From: Gilvibacter sp.
GTDB lineage: Bacteria; Bacteroidota; Bacteroidia; Flavobacteriales; Flavobacteriaceae
DNA length: 64,000 nt
Reading direction: 5' to 3'
Assembly: GCF_013214815.1 (NCBI RefSeq)
Contig: NZ_JABSPU010000004.1
Coordinates: 32,519-96,518 of the forward strand
The notes under the pieces were generated by a model that saw only the letters and a program-made list of their open reading frames with translations, made no database searches and was not told where the DNA came from. Shown piece after piece: positions 8,367 through 16,075 of this stretch. The number at the start of each line of letters is the position of its first letter. Position 1 is the first letter of the stretch. The position numbers were made by a program, and so were the translations under genes.

Positions 8367-9782
8367 CTATCGTTTCATCAGTTTTTGAACGGCTGCATCA
8401 TTTACCTGAAGCACGTAAAATCCAGCAGATAGACCACTAACATCAATATTGATCGCGTCAAGGCCATTTGTGAATTCTAAGTCTTTAACCAACTGTCCTG
8501 TGAGGTTAAAGATCTGAACATGCTCAATTGGGGCGCCGTATTGAACCGTTAGTTGTTCTTGCATTGGATTCGGATAAGCCATTGCCTCTAAGATCTCTTG
8601 ATCAACAGTACTTAGAACACTATTATCTCGAACTAAAAAGAATCCATTGTCTTGATCGGAAACCACGATGTTTCCACTCTCAAAGAATGGATAGACATTC
8701 CAGGATCCATTTCCAGTACCAGCACTATCGCTGCTTGGCCAGGTGTCAAAATAGTGGGATTCCACTATCGTTCCGGAGTCAATCCCAGTGAGGTCTAGAA
8801 TACGCAATCCCGCGCGGTAACTCGCTAAATAGAATTGATCCCCAACAACATATCCGTTGTGGTCTGTGGATGGATTTTGACTGAAATAATTAAAGGCAAA
8901 TTCTGGATTGTCCAGGTCAGACACATCAAAAATGATTGTTTTTGTTTCAAATCCGAAGATGATCTCATCTACCTCATCAGCCAATAAGAAATAACGCTGA
9001 TCTTCTGTCAGCCAACCCTGGTGAGTATATCCAATGTCACTGTAGTTCACTGCCGAAAGTAAGATGGGATTGTCCTTGTCAGTCACATCAACAATAACAA
9101 CTACGTCTTCATTGCTTCCAAAGAAGAGTTCTTTTCCTGTGTGTGTGCCGTCAGGTCCACTGTAGGTAACAATTTGCGCATCGTGGGTATAACCGCTATC
9201 GGCATAACCTCGCGCAAACTGAGGGCTTAATGGAGATTGAATGTTGACCATATGAATTCCACCACTAAAGGTGTCGGTTCCTATGGCGTAGGCAAAGCCT
9301 GTGTCTTCATTGATGGCAATATTGTGTGCGCTTCCAAATCCTGAGTAATGCGCATCTTCATCAAAGATGACCGGAGGACTACTCACAGTTCTAAGTCGGG
9401 TCAGATCAAATACCTGCATACCGTGACCGTCAGCTTCACTGACAATAAAGGCGTGGTTGGCATAGACCTTAATATCGCGCCAAATGCTCGGGTCGGTAAA
9501 GGTGGGAAGCTTTCCTAAGTAGACTACATCCAAGGGATCGGTCACATCTACAAAGGCAGTTCCGTTACTCAGACCAATAATGGCGTATTCACCACCGGTT
9601 TCCGGATCGGTCCAACCCCAATTGTCATTGGCCAAACTGGCATCGAAGTCGGTTAAGGGAATTCGATCCATCAAATCGAGGCCTTCACAAGGAAAACCAT
9701 CGGCAGAACCAGATTCACAAGGGATCTGGCCCATGACCAGATTAGTGCTTATAAAAAGCAGCGCGAGTAATGTCTTTTTCAT
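8367..9782 (-). CDS. Choice-of-anchor B family protein with T9SS sorting domain
   Basis: Secreted 471-residue protein: Sec signal peptide (MKKTLLALLFISTNLVMGQ), a choice-of-anchor B domain over roughly residues 20-390, and a C-terminal T9SS type A sorting domain (AYPNPMQEQLTVQYG ... IFNLTGQLVKDLEF ... GLSAGFYVLQV, ending LMKR). The central part carries LVIVD-type beta-propeller repeats such as GTAFVDVTDPLDVVYLGKLP and VVIVDVTDKDNPILLS, and the conserved GSAHNIAINEDTGFAYAIG and YTHQGWLTEDQRYFLLADE. The domain family is defined by its varying anchors and has no settled function. Its upstream neighbour is a paralogue with a lipid anchor instead. The protein should end up outside the outer membrane. 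Confidence 0.88.
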   Translation of the reverse strand: MKKTLLALLFISTNLVMGQIPCESGSADGFPCEGLDLMDRIPLTDFDASLANDNWGWTDPETGGEYAIIGLSNGTAFVDVTDPLDVVYLGKLPTFTDPSIWRDIKVYANHAFIVSEADGHGMQVFDLTRLRTVSSPPVIFDEDAHYSGFGSAHNIAINEDTGFAYAIGTDTFSGGIHMVNIQSPLSPQFARGYADSGYTHDAQIVTYSGPDGTHTGKELFFGSNEDVVVIVDVTDKDNPILLSAVNYSDIGYTHQGWLTEDQRYFLLADEVDEIIFGFETKTIIFDVSDLDNPEFAFNYFSQNPSTDHNGYVVGDQFYLASYRAGLRILDLTGIDSGTIVESHYFDTWPSSDSAGTGNGSWNVYPFFESGNIVVSDQDNGFFLVRDNSVLSTVDQEILEAMAYPNPMQEQLTVQYGAPIEHVQIFNLTGQLVKDLEFTNGLDAINIDVSGLSAGFYVLQVNDAAVQKLMKR

Positions 9783-9790
9783 GAAATAGC

Positions 9791-9819
9791 AATTAGTATG
9801 CTAATTTAAAACAAATTAG
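9791..9819. repeat. Three-arm alternating inverted repeat in the leader of the T9SS anchor B gene
   Basis: AATTAG (9791-9796), TATG, CTAATTT (9801-9807), AAAAC, AAATTAG (9813-9819). The middle arm can pair with either outer arm, so two mutually exclusive small hairpins are possible. The element lies between the two anchor B paralogues, 9-37 bases upstream of the ATG at 9782. The stems are AT-rich and weak, so this may be chance. Confidence 0.35.
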
Positions 9820-9831
9820 TCGGGTCTTACC

Positions 9832-11106
9832 CTACTGCCTTGCAACGATAAATAGGCCGCCAGAAATATCACTAACAATGATATTACCGCTGGGCAGGTA
9901 TGGATAGACACTCCAAACTCCGTTAAAGGAGGCGTCGTCGTTGTCTGGATAGGTGTCAAAAAAAGCGAGCTCTGTCATTGAAGCTGAAGCTATATCGCTG
10001 AGATCAATTTGTCGGATTCCCGCCGTGTAATTGGCCAGGTAAAAATCGTTGTTCAGCACATAACCGTTGTGGTCAATGGCAAAGGTTGGTCCCAAATAAG
10101 TAGTGTGGACTGCAGGAGTGTCCAGATCAGAAAAATCAAAAACTATGGTTCTGCTTCTGGTGCCAATTTGAACTTCGTCCAATTCATCACCTAGTAAGAA
10201 GTGGCGTTGATCTTCAGTAAACCATCCTTGATGCGTATAACCGACATTGGTGTATCCTATAGTAGATAAGGCTATCGGATTGGTTTTGTCGGTAATGTCC
10301 ACAATAACGATCTCGTCTTCATTACTGCCTATAAATATTTCTTTGCCCAAGTGTTCAGTATCCGGACCATTGTAAGTCACTACCTGAGCGTCATGGGTAT
10401 AATTACCGTCTGCATATCCACCTTCAACTACCGGATTAATAGGATCTTGAATATTGATAAAAAGCGGTCCTCCCTCAAAATCACTGGCTCCAACCGCATA
10501 GGCGTAACCTGTATCTTCATTGATCACAATATTATGAGCGCTTCCAAATTCTGTCAATAAGGCGTCTGCACTAAAGATTTCTGGAGGGCTGCTAACATCG
10601 CGGAGTTTGGTCAGATCAAAAACTTGCATGCCGTGACCAGAAGCTTCTGCCACAATAAAAGCATGGTCGTTGAATACCTTGATATCGCGCCAATTACTCG
10701 AGGTTGAGGCTGTGGGTAATTTTCCTAAATAGAGGGGATTGGAAGGACTGGTGATGTCCACAAAAGCGGTACCGTTATTCAGTCCCATTAAGGCGTATTC
10801 CCTACCTGTAGCAGGATCTACCCAACCCCAAGAGTCGTTTCCGCGAGTGGCTGAAAAAAGTTCGATGGGAATCTGGCTCATTAAATTCATTCCAGAACAG
10901 GGATAAACACCGGCTTGTCCGCCTTCACAGGCTAAAAATCCAATGATGCTTGGGCCATCGTCAACAGGATCACCACCTGTGTTGTCGTCATCATTGGTTA
11001 CGGGGTCTGTAGGACGGCTGTCATCCGAAGAACAACTGCTTAGCCCAACAAGGCTGAGAGACGCCATTAGCATCCCAAATACTAGTTTAGTCTTTAAAGT
11101 TACCAT
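9832..11106 (-). CDS. Choice-of-anchor B family lipoprotein
   Basis: A 424-residue lipoprotein paralogous to the next gene. Signal peptide with lipobox GLSSC (Cys25), followed by SSDD, similar to the flavobacterial lipoprotein export signal, and then an Asp/Asn/Gly-rich linker. The anchor B domain follows closely the same sequence as its neighbour (SWGWVDPATGREYALMGLNN, GSAHNIVINEDTGYAYAVG, YTHQGWFTEDQRHFLLGDE) but ends at FIVARQ with no T9SS sorting domain. It is the first gene of the five-gene run ending with the MbnP/MbnH-like pair; 49 bases separate it from the second gene. Anchoring at the cell surface is likely; the biochemical function is unknown. Confidence 0.88.
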   Translation of the reverse strand: MVTLKTKLVFGMLMASLSLVGLSSCSSDDSRPTDPVTNDDDNTGGDPVDDGPSIIGFLACEGGQAGVYPCSGMNLMSQIPIELFSATRGNDSWGWVDPATGREYALMGLNNGTAFVDITSPSNPLYLGKLPTASTSSNWRDIKVFNDHAFIVAEASGHGMQVFDLTKLRDVSSPPEIFSADALLTEFGSAHNIVINEDTGYAYAVGASDFEGGPLFINIQDPINPVVEGGYADGNYTHDAQVVTYNGPDTEHLGKEIFIGSNEDEIVIVDITDKTNPIALSTIGYTNVGYTHQGWFTEDQRHFLLGDELDEVQIGTRSRTIVFDFSDLDTPAVHTTYLGPTFAIDHNGYVLNNDFYLANYTAGIRQIDLSDIASASMTELAFFDTYPDNDDASFNGVWSVYPYLPSGNIIVSDISGGLFIVARQ

Positions 11107-11113
11107 ACCTTTG
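11106..11113 (+). promoter_or_regulatory. -7 box of thiL promoter
   Basis: TACCTTTG, a perfect TAnnTTTG match, 38 bases before the thiL ATG. It overlaps the start codon of the divergent anchor B lipoprotein gene by one base. No convincing TTTG -33 box was found at the usual distance. Confidence 0.5.
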
Positions 11114-11151
11114 CAAATTAAAGATTATCAACATACTTAAGGGTATCTGGC

Positions 11152-12210
11152 ATGTTAAAAAACAAGGACGAATCGCGTACTCCGCTCTCTGAATTTGGTG
11201 AATTTGGACTCATTGATCACCTCACCAAACACTTTGAGATCAAACACGAAACTACCGTAAAAGGTATTGGTGATGATGCTGCCATTGTTCAAGAAGATCA
11301 ACAACTGGTGGTCACTACGGATCTTTTGGTAGAAGGGGTTCATTTTGACCTAAGTTATATGCCATTAAAGCATTTGGGTTACAAGGCAGTTGTGGTTAAT
11401 TTATCTGATGTCTATGCTATGAATGCCGAGGCCAAACAGATCACCGTTTCCATAGCGGTATCTAACCGTTTCCCGGTGGAGGCGCTGGAAGAACTTTATG
11501 CGGGAATCAAAACTGCATGTGATATCTACAAGGTTGATCTCATTGGCGGAGATACGACCAGTTCCATGACAGGGTTGATCATTTCTGTTACTGCTATGGG
11601 AAGTGTGGCTTCGGAAGAGGCTGTTCTTCGTAGTGGAGCTCAAGCCAATGATCTCTTGGTAGTAACTGGTGATATTGGAGCGGCTTATATGGGCTTGCAA
11701 GTATTGGAGCGAGAAAAGGAGGTTTATAAAGTCAATCCGAACATGCAACCTGACTTGGAAGAATACACCTATCTGTTGGAGCGTCAACTTAAACCAGAAG
11801 CGCGCAAAGACATTCGTGAATTGCTAAAAGCTCTTGAAGTAAAGCCAACGGCTATGATTGATGTGAGTGATGGTCTGTCTTCTGAGATCTTGCACCTCTG
11901 TAAACAAAGTCAAGTAGGTTGCAATCTGTATGAAGATAAATTACCCTTAGATCCTCAATTTATTTCAGTCTGTGAAGAGTTTGAGGTAGACAGCACAACC
12001 ATGGCGCTCAATGGCGGAGAAGACTATGAATTGCTCTTTACGATCAGTACTTCAGACTTTGACAAGATCAAAGGCAATCCAAACTTAACAGTGGTTGGGC
12101 ATATGACTCCAGAAAATGAAGGAGTACACCTCATCACTCGAGCCAACACAAAAATTCCAATTGTCGCCAGAGGTTGGAATGCATTCAACAAAGAAGAGGA
12201 TCAAGAATAG
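11152..12210 (+). CDS. thiL: Thiamine-monophosphate kinase ThiL
   Basis: ATP-dependent kinase that phosphorylates thiamine monophosphate to thiamine diphosphate, the last step of cofactor synthesis, in the cytoplasm. The 352-residue protein has the PurM/ThiL fold signatures: GIGDDAAIV, VVTTDLLVEGVHFDL, the Mg-binding VNLSDVYAMNAEAKQ, LIGGDTTSSMTGL, VTGDIGAAYMGL, AMIDVSDGLSSEILHLC and the C-terminal NGGEDYELLFT. All metal-binding aspartates appear present. It is monocistronic, divergent from the anchor B operon, and its last 10 bases overlap the convergent small gene. Confidence 0.96.
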   Translation: MLKNKDESRTPLSEFGEFGLIDHLTKHFEIKHETTVKGIGDDAAIVQEDQQLVVTTDLLVEGVHFDLSYMPLKHLGYKAVVVNLSDVYAMNAEAKQITVSIAVSNRFPVEALEELYAGIKTACDIYKVDLIGGDTTSSMTGLIISVTAMGSVASEEAVLRSGAQANDLLVVTGDIGAAYMGLQVLEREKEVYKVNPNMQPDLEEYTYLLERQLKPEARKDIRELLKALEVKPTAMIDVSDGLSSEILHLCKQSQVGCNLYEDKLPLDPQFISVCEEFEVDSTTMALNGGEDYELLFTISTSDFDKIKGNPNLTVVGHMTPENEGVHLITRANTKIPIVARGWNAFNKEEDQE

Positions 12211-12407
12211 ATCTCGTTGAGGTAGGTTTTAAAACGGTTGTTGGTTTGTCTCCAATATTCGTTTAATGGAACCTTTCGTCCGTAGCCGTCGTCTGTAAAT
12301 TCTCTTTTACAGCAACTGCAGCGGTATTCGTTAATTTGAAAGTGATGCTTTTGGGTCAATTCGTATTTATGACCCAGTATTTTACAGCGGAGGAATTTGG
12401 GAAACAT
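12201..12407 (-). CDS. Small Cys-rich protein (zinc-ribbon-like), copy 1
   Basis: A 68-residue cytoplasmic-looking protein with no signal peptide. It has CKILGHKYEL near the start and YRCSCCKREF about 20 residues later, i.e. Cys, Gly-His, then C-x-x-C, which could hold one zinc ion. It is paralogous to the gene just upstream and separated from it by 7 bases. Its 3' end overlaps the convergent thiL by 10 bases. I do not recognise a named family with certainty; the C-K-x-x-G-H opening resembles the small DUF1660 proteins. Confidence 0.65.
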   Translation of the reverse strand: MFPKFLRCKILGHKYELTQKHHFQINEYRCSCCKREFTDDGYGRKVPLNEYWRQTNNRFKTYLNEIYS

Positions 12408-12414
12408 AAGTAGG

Positions 12415-12669
12415 TTAAGGCGTTACGTTGGGCAATCTGTGTTTGGAGCGTCTGGTGAATAAATCGCGCAGGCATTCGTTGATTTCTCGTGTCTTGTTGG
12501 TTAAGCGTTCCAATTTTCCCTGCGGATTGGTACTGAATTCTTCATTGCAATGTGAACAGCAGTATTCACTTACGGAGTCGGTCACTTTTTGTTTAAGGAC
12601 TAATTTGTGCCCGAACAACTTGCATTTAAGTTGCCCAAATGAACTTGTTTTTGCGGAAGTTGATTTCAT
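12415..12669 (-). CDS. Small Cys-rich protein (zinc-ribbon-like), copy 2
   Basis: An 84-residue paralogue of the next gene. I place the start at the ATG at 12669 (MKSTSAKTSSFGQ) because this aligns the C-K-x-x-G-H motif (LKCKLFGHKLVL) near the N-terminus as in copy 1; an in-frame ATG at 12717 would add 16 hydrophobic residues and cannot be fully excluded. The second half has YCCSHCNEEF (C-x-x-C) and a charged tail (EINECLRDLFTRRSKHR). No function can be given; a metal-binding small protein is the reading of the motifs. Confidence 0.6.
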   Translation of the reverse strand: MKSTSAKTSSFGQLKCKLFGHKLVLKQKVTDSVSEYCCSHCNEEFSTNPQGKLERLTNKTREINECLRDLFTRRSKHRLPNVTP

Positions 12670-12749
12670 AGTTTCTGCGTTGGGTATCAGAAAGATAGAA
12701 ATAAAAGCAAAAAACACGATAAAAAGTCATAAAAAATCGATGAAATGCA

Positions 12750-13520
12750 CTAAAAAATGAATTTTGTTAAGAAAATTCGTACTTTATCGATGTTTTCAAA
12801 GGGACTCATGTGTCCACCCTCAAGGATTAATTTTTGATTTTGATGCTGATCAACGGCCTTAATCAGTGCGGGGATATTTACCAGAGGATCTTGCTTACCA
12901 ATGACCAAATAACTCTTTTGCTTCCTTTCAAAGAAAAGGGCGGATCTGTCAGGCCTGTGGATCATAGCCTCAGTAGCTGCAATAATCGCCTCCGCAGTCA
13001 TAAGGCTTGCCTTACTAATCAGGTCATTAATTACGGGCTTCAACGCTTTGCGCACTGAGATGGGGAAAAGACTTGGAATAACCGTGCGAACAAAAAGCTG
13101 AGGGTCTTCTTGAATTACACCAATAGCTTGGTGTCTTTTTTGTTTCCGATCTTCAGTGTCTGGGTAAAACGTGCTGTTGAGCAGGCACAAATTGTTAATC
13201 CGCTGTGGAGCCATTTCGGTTAGTGCCAAAGCTACATAACCGCCCATGGAATGTCCAACCAGATTTATTTGATCGGCTTTAAGGAGATCCAATACTTTAA
13301 GGACATCACTTGCAAAAGATCCCATAGTAGCCGACTCACTAAGAGCTGATTTGCCATGTCCAGGCAGGTCAATACAGATGACTCGAGCGTGATCAGCTAA
13401 ATCATCTACCAAAGCATCCCACATGCTGTGGTCCTCTAAAAAGCCATGTAGCAGAACTAGGTTTGGTCCTTCACCTTGAACGGTGTAAAAAAGACTGTTC
13501 GAATTTTGGAGCTTGGTCAT
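12750..13520 (-). CDS. Alpha/beta hydrolase
   Basis: A 256-residue cytoplasmic alpha/beta-hydrolase-fold protein. The oxyanion motif LLHGFLEDHSMW, the nucleophile elbow GHSMGGYVALAL with Ser91, an acid in VIGKQDPLVN and the catalytic His in GGHMSPFEN make a complete triad. The cap region is short. The substrate is not evident; such proteins include MenH-like and haloperoxidase-like esterases. It is divergent from brnQ, 31 bases apart, and stands alone. Ten-codon runs around it show no sign of transfer. Confidence 0.85.
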   Translation of the reverse strand: MTKLQNSNSLFYTVQGEGPNLVLLHGFLEDHSMWDALVDDLADHARVICIDLPGHGKSALSESATMGSFASDVLKVLDLLKADQINLVGHSMGGYVALALTEMAPQRINNLCLLNSTFYPDTEDRKQKRHQAIGVIQEDPQLFVRTVIPSLFPISVRKALKPVINDLISKASLMTAEAIIAATEAMIHRPDRSALFFERKQKSYLVIGKQDPLVNIPALIKAVDQHQNQKLILEGGHMSPFENIDKVRIFLTKFIF

Positions 13521-13534
13521 AATGTGTATCTTGG
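13505..13534 (+). promoter_or_regulatory. Candidate brnQ promoter
   Basis: TTTG (13505-13508), 18 bases, TATCTTGG (13527-13534), one mismatch from TAnnTTTG, 17 bases before the brnQ ATG. The -33 part lies inside the first codons of the divergent hydrolase gene. Confidence 0.4.
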
Positions 13535-13551
13535 GGTGCGCTAGCTAAACG

Positions 13552-14844
13552 ATGAGCAAATCTAAAGAATTACTACTTACCGCCTTTGCACTTTTCGCCC
13601 TCTTTTTTGGAGCGGGAAATCTACTGCTTCCACCACTTTTGGGGTATAAGGCTGCAGATAATTGGCCTATTGTTGTGGCTGGATTTGCCATTACCGCGGT
13701 TATCATTCCTATAATTGGCATATACGCCCATGCTAAGTTGCAGGGTACTATGTTTGATTTTGGAAAGAAGGTTTCTCCACTTTTCAGTTCCATATTTTGC
13801 ATTGTGGTCTATGCAATTTCTATTGCAATACCTGCTCCACGGACAGCAGCTGCCACTCATGAAATCGCTGTTTATCCTTTGTTGGAAACGCCTTCTTGGT
13901 TAACCAGTACCATATACTTTGCTTTAGTGTTGGTCTTTGTATTGAACCGATCCAAGATCATGAGTATTATAGGAAAGTATTTGACTCCACTTATTGTCAT
14001 CATGCTATTGGCGGTGATCGGGATTGGAATGTTTGGCAGTGAAGCAATCGTACATGAAGCCACAGACTTGTCGCCATTAACCACAGGCGTGCTTGAAGGT
14101 TATCAGACCTTTGACGCTATTGGTGCAGCGGTTGTTGGTGCGGTGATCATTATCTCTTTGAACCTACGCGGGCATACAGATTATCACTACAAAAAAGAAC
14201 TTATCTGGAAGGCTGGTCTCATTGCCGGTCTTGGCCTCTTGATCATGTATGCGGGACTTATTGCCTCCGGAGCTTATTATGGGAACGATATCCTCGGCGC
14301 TGAAGGTATGAGCAGCACCATGCAACGCGCTACGCTCTTGCGCGGAATCATTCAAGGGACTTTAGGAACACAGGCTAATACTTTGCTCAGCGTGCTTTTG
14401 GCTTTGGCCTGTTTTACAACTGCAGTTGGAATCATCGCCGGTGCTGCTGATTACTTCAAAGGAGTCTTCAATAATTCCAATCAAGTTTATAAACTCACCG
14501 CTGTTATTGGTTGTGTCCTCGGCGTGGTTATTGGCCAATTGGATTTTCATTCCATTATAGTTGTGGCGATTCCAGTCTTGGCTTTTATCTATCCGTTGAC
14601 TATTGTTTTGATTCTGCTCAATGCGCTTCCAGATCGGTGGGCCTCGGCTAAAGTTTTCAAGGCAGTTGCGATAGTCACCTTTTTGTTTAGCCTTCCCGAT
14701 GTGATCTTTGGAATTTGGGGGTCTGATCTTTTGGGGAATTCACTTTCTTGGTTGCCCTTAACCGAGTTTAGTTTAGGTTGGGTTTTGCCTGCACTGCTAA
14801 CCTTTATTTTGGCCAACTTTTTATTCAAGACAGAGGCGAATTGA
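13552..14844 (+). CDS. brnQ: Branched-chain amino acid transporter BrnQ
   Basis: Inner-membrane carrier of the LIVCS family that imports Leu, Ile and Val with Na+ or H+. The 430-residue protein opens with the family signature LLTAFALFALFFGAGNLLLPPLLG and shows about twelve hydrophobic segments, the last being LPALLTFILANFLF. Length and motif agree with BrnQ. The gene is monocistronic. The 262 bases after it hold two UUCG-loop hairpins and no gene. Confidence 0.93.
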   Translation: MSKSKELLLTAFALFALFFGAGNLLLPPLLGYKAADNWPIVVAGFAITAVIIPIIGIYAHAKLQGTMFDFGKKVSPLFSSIFCIVVYAISIAIPAPRTAAATHEIAVYPLLETPSWLTSTIYFALVLVFVLNRSKIMSIIGKYLTPLIVIMLLAVIGIGMFGSEAIVHEATDLSPLTTGVLEGYQTFDAIGAAVVGAVIIISLNLRGHTDYHYKKELIWKAGLIAGLGLLIMYAGLIASGAYYGNDILGAEGMSSTMQRATLLRGIIQGTLGTQANTLLSVLLALACFTTAVGIIAGAADYFKGVFNNSNQVYKLTAVIGCVLGVVIGQLDFHSIIVVAIPVLAFIYPLTIVLILLNALPDRWASAKVFKAVAIVTFLFSLPDVIFGIWGSDLLGNSLSWLPLTEFSLGWVLPALLTFILANFLFKTEAN

Positions 14845-14884
14845 CGTCCATCTGCTTAAATCAATACTTTCTTAACATTTTTGT

Positions 14885-14898
14885 GATTTTTCGAAATC
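14885..14898. repeat. Small UUCG-loop hairpin after brnQ
   Basis: GATTT-TTCG-AAATC. Short 5-bp stem with a TTCG loop 40 bases after the brnQ stop codon; no T-tract follows, so it is a weak terminator candidate at best. Confidence 0.3.
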
Positions 14899-15007
14899 GT
14901 TGTAGTAGTTAATCCGCTTAAAATCAGTATTTAAATTGGGCTTCAAAAGCTGCGGATATCACATTTTTCCTCGCTCAAAATTTCAAATATTCACTTAAGG
15001 CGTGCCT

Positions 15008-15050
15008 AAAATTGGGAATCTGATAATTCTTCGGAATTACTCCCAATTTT
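15008..15050. repeat. Composite hairpin with C(UUCG)G loop before the CBM48 gene
   Basis: Outer arms AAAATTGGGA (15008-15017) and TCCCAATTTT (15041-15050) are perfectly complementary; an inner arm AATTC-TTCG-GAATT (15025-15038) forms a C(UUCG)G tetraloop, the especially stable type. The two stems are separated by an uneven internal loop (7 and 2 bases). It ends three bases before the -33 box of the downstream promoter. It could stop read-through from brnQ, or be the regulatory arm of the next gene. Confidence 0.5.
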
Positions 15051-15052
15051 CA

Positions 15053-15083
15053 TTTGGAACATAGTTGTCCTTGGCTACATTTA
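15053..15083 (+). promoter_or_regulatory. Promoter of the CBM48-like gene
   Basis: TTTG (15053-15056), 19 bases, TACATTTA (15076-15083); -33 is perfect and -7 differs from TAnnTTTG in the last base. The ATG at 15107 follows after 23 bases. Confidence 0.55.
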
Positions 15084-15106
15084 CCTCGTTAGTAAAAACA
15101 CTGATT

Positions 15107-15403
15107 ATGGCTATTACAAAGCAATTTTTAAAGACCAAGCCGGTATGTAAAGTAACCTTTACCGTACCTGCAGAAGAGGCCAACGAAGTACAAGTAGTTG
15201 GTTCCTTCAACGAGTGGGATCAAAAAGCCACTCCGCTAAAGAAATTAAAGAACGGAACCTTTAAAGGAACTGTGAATCTAGATAAAGGTGCCTCTTACGA
15301 GTTTCGTTATTGGATCGATGGCGTATACGCCAACGACGAACAAGCAGATGCATACCAGTGGAACGACTTTGCAGGTGCAGACAACTGTGTCTTGAACCTC
15401 TAA
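15107..15403 (+). CDS. Single CBM48/isoamylase N-terminal-like domain protein
   Basis: A 98-residue protein that consists of one immunoglobulin-like glycogen-binding (CBM48, early-set) domain. The signature is plain: VTFTVPAEEANEVQVVGSFNEWDQKATPLKKL followed by GTFKGTVNLDKG and YEFRYWIDGVYANDEQADAY. I chose ATG 15107 (MAITKQFLKT) since an upstream in-frame ATG at 15065 would overlap the promoter. Such one-domain proteins are common in Flavobacteriia; glycogen binding or a role in regulating glycogen or sugar enzymes is inferred, not shown. It has no signal peptide, its own promoter and a strong terminator. Confidence 0.85.
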   Translation: MAITKQFLKTKPVCKVTFTVPAEEANEVQVVGSFNEWDQKATPLKKLKNGTFKGTVNLDKGASYEFRYWIDGVYANDEQADAYQWNDFAGADNCVLNL

Positions 15404-15428
15404 GGTCTGGTAGTATTTAGTTCAGATG

Positions 15429-15456
15429 GCCCATCCGATTAGGATGGGCTTTTTTT
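15429..15456 (+). terminator. Rho-independent terminator of the CBM48-like gene
   Basis: GCCCATCC - GATTA - GGATGGGC followed by seven T. Perfect 8-bp GC-rich stem, 25 bases after the stop codon. Confidence 0.92.
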
Positions 15457-15484
15457 GTACCTTTTAGTTTTTAAACTCAAGGTC

Positions 15485-15946
15485 ATGAAAAAACTACTCT
15501 TTCTTTTTGCATTTTGCTTTTGCTCCATTACTTACGCTCAAGATTATAAGAAAGATCTGGATGCAGTGATTGCAGCGTCTGAAGGGTATATTGATATCTT
15601 TTATAAAGGCGATACGACTTTGGCTTATACCTACATAGATAAGAGCTTGCGTAAAGTTGGATGGCGATACAATCCTGATTCAAAAAATTATTCAGACAAT
15701 CGTGAATTACCCTTTGACGCGGTCATTGACCTGGCTAAGCGTTTAAAGGAAAGGCCTATTCCGCAAGACGCCCAAGCAACACGAGCGGTTGAGGTTTTAG
15801 AGGTAAATGACAAAATCGCCATTACTAAGGTTACCGCAGCCTGGGGGATAGATTATCTCAACCTTGTTAAGAAAGACGGGAAGTGGACGATCATCAATAT
15901 CGTTTGGCAATCAGCGCCCCAGTGGACGTACAGGCCGGAGGATTAA
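15485..15946 (+). CDS. Secreted NTF2-like / lumazine-binding-like protein
   Basis: A 153-residue exported protein. The start ATG at 15485 gives a clean signal peptide (MKKLLFLFAFCFCSITYAQ); an in-frame ATG at 15455 lies in the preceding terminator T-tract and is rejected. The mature part has the cone-like layout of NTF2/SnoaL/lumazine-binding-like domains: a long helix with a GYIDIFYKGDT turn, then strands ending NLVKKDGKWTIINIVWQSAP, a common close for the family. No catalytic residues can be assigned. It is preceded by the terminator of the CBM48-like gene and seems monocistronic. Confidence 0.75.
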   Translation: MKKLLFLFAFCFCSITYAQDYKKDLDAVIAASEGYIDIFYKGDTTLAYTYIDKSLRKVGWRYNPDSKNYSDNRELPFDAVIDLAKRLKERPIPQDAQATRAVEVLEVNDKIAITKVTAAWGIDYLNLVKKDGKWTIINIVWQSAPQWTYRPED

Positions 15947-15962
15947 CGGATTTAGCTACCGT

Positions 15963-16075
15963 ATTTCGGACCATTAAGTTAACCGAAATTCGCCCAGATT
16001 TATAAATCTGAGTTGCTGACCGTTTGAAAAACCTCAATCAATTGGTAATTTATTGTTGGGAGGGGTTTGGACCCC
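15963..16075. repeat. Cluster of three inverted repeats in the 255-base intergenic region
   Basis: The region 15947-16201 has no gene I can support. It holds ATTTCGG (15963-15969) with CCGAAAT (15983-15989), the perfect 16-base palindrome CAGATTTATAAATCTG (15995-16010), and GGGGT-TTGG-ACCCC (16062-16075). Both flanking genes end here (convergent), so terminators are expected, but none of the three is followed by a long T-tract on the expected strand. Confidence 0.5.
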
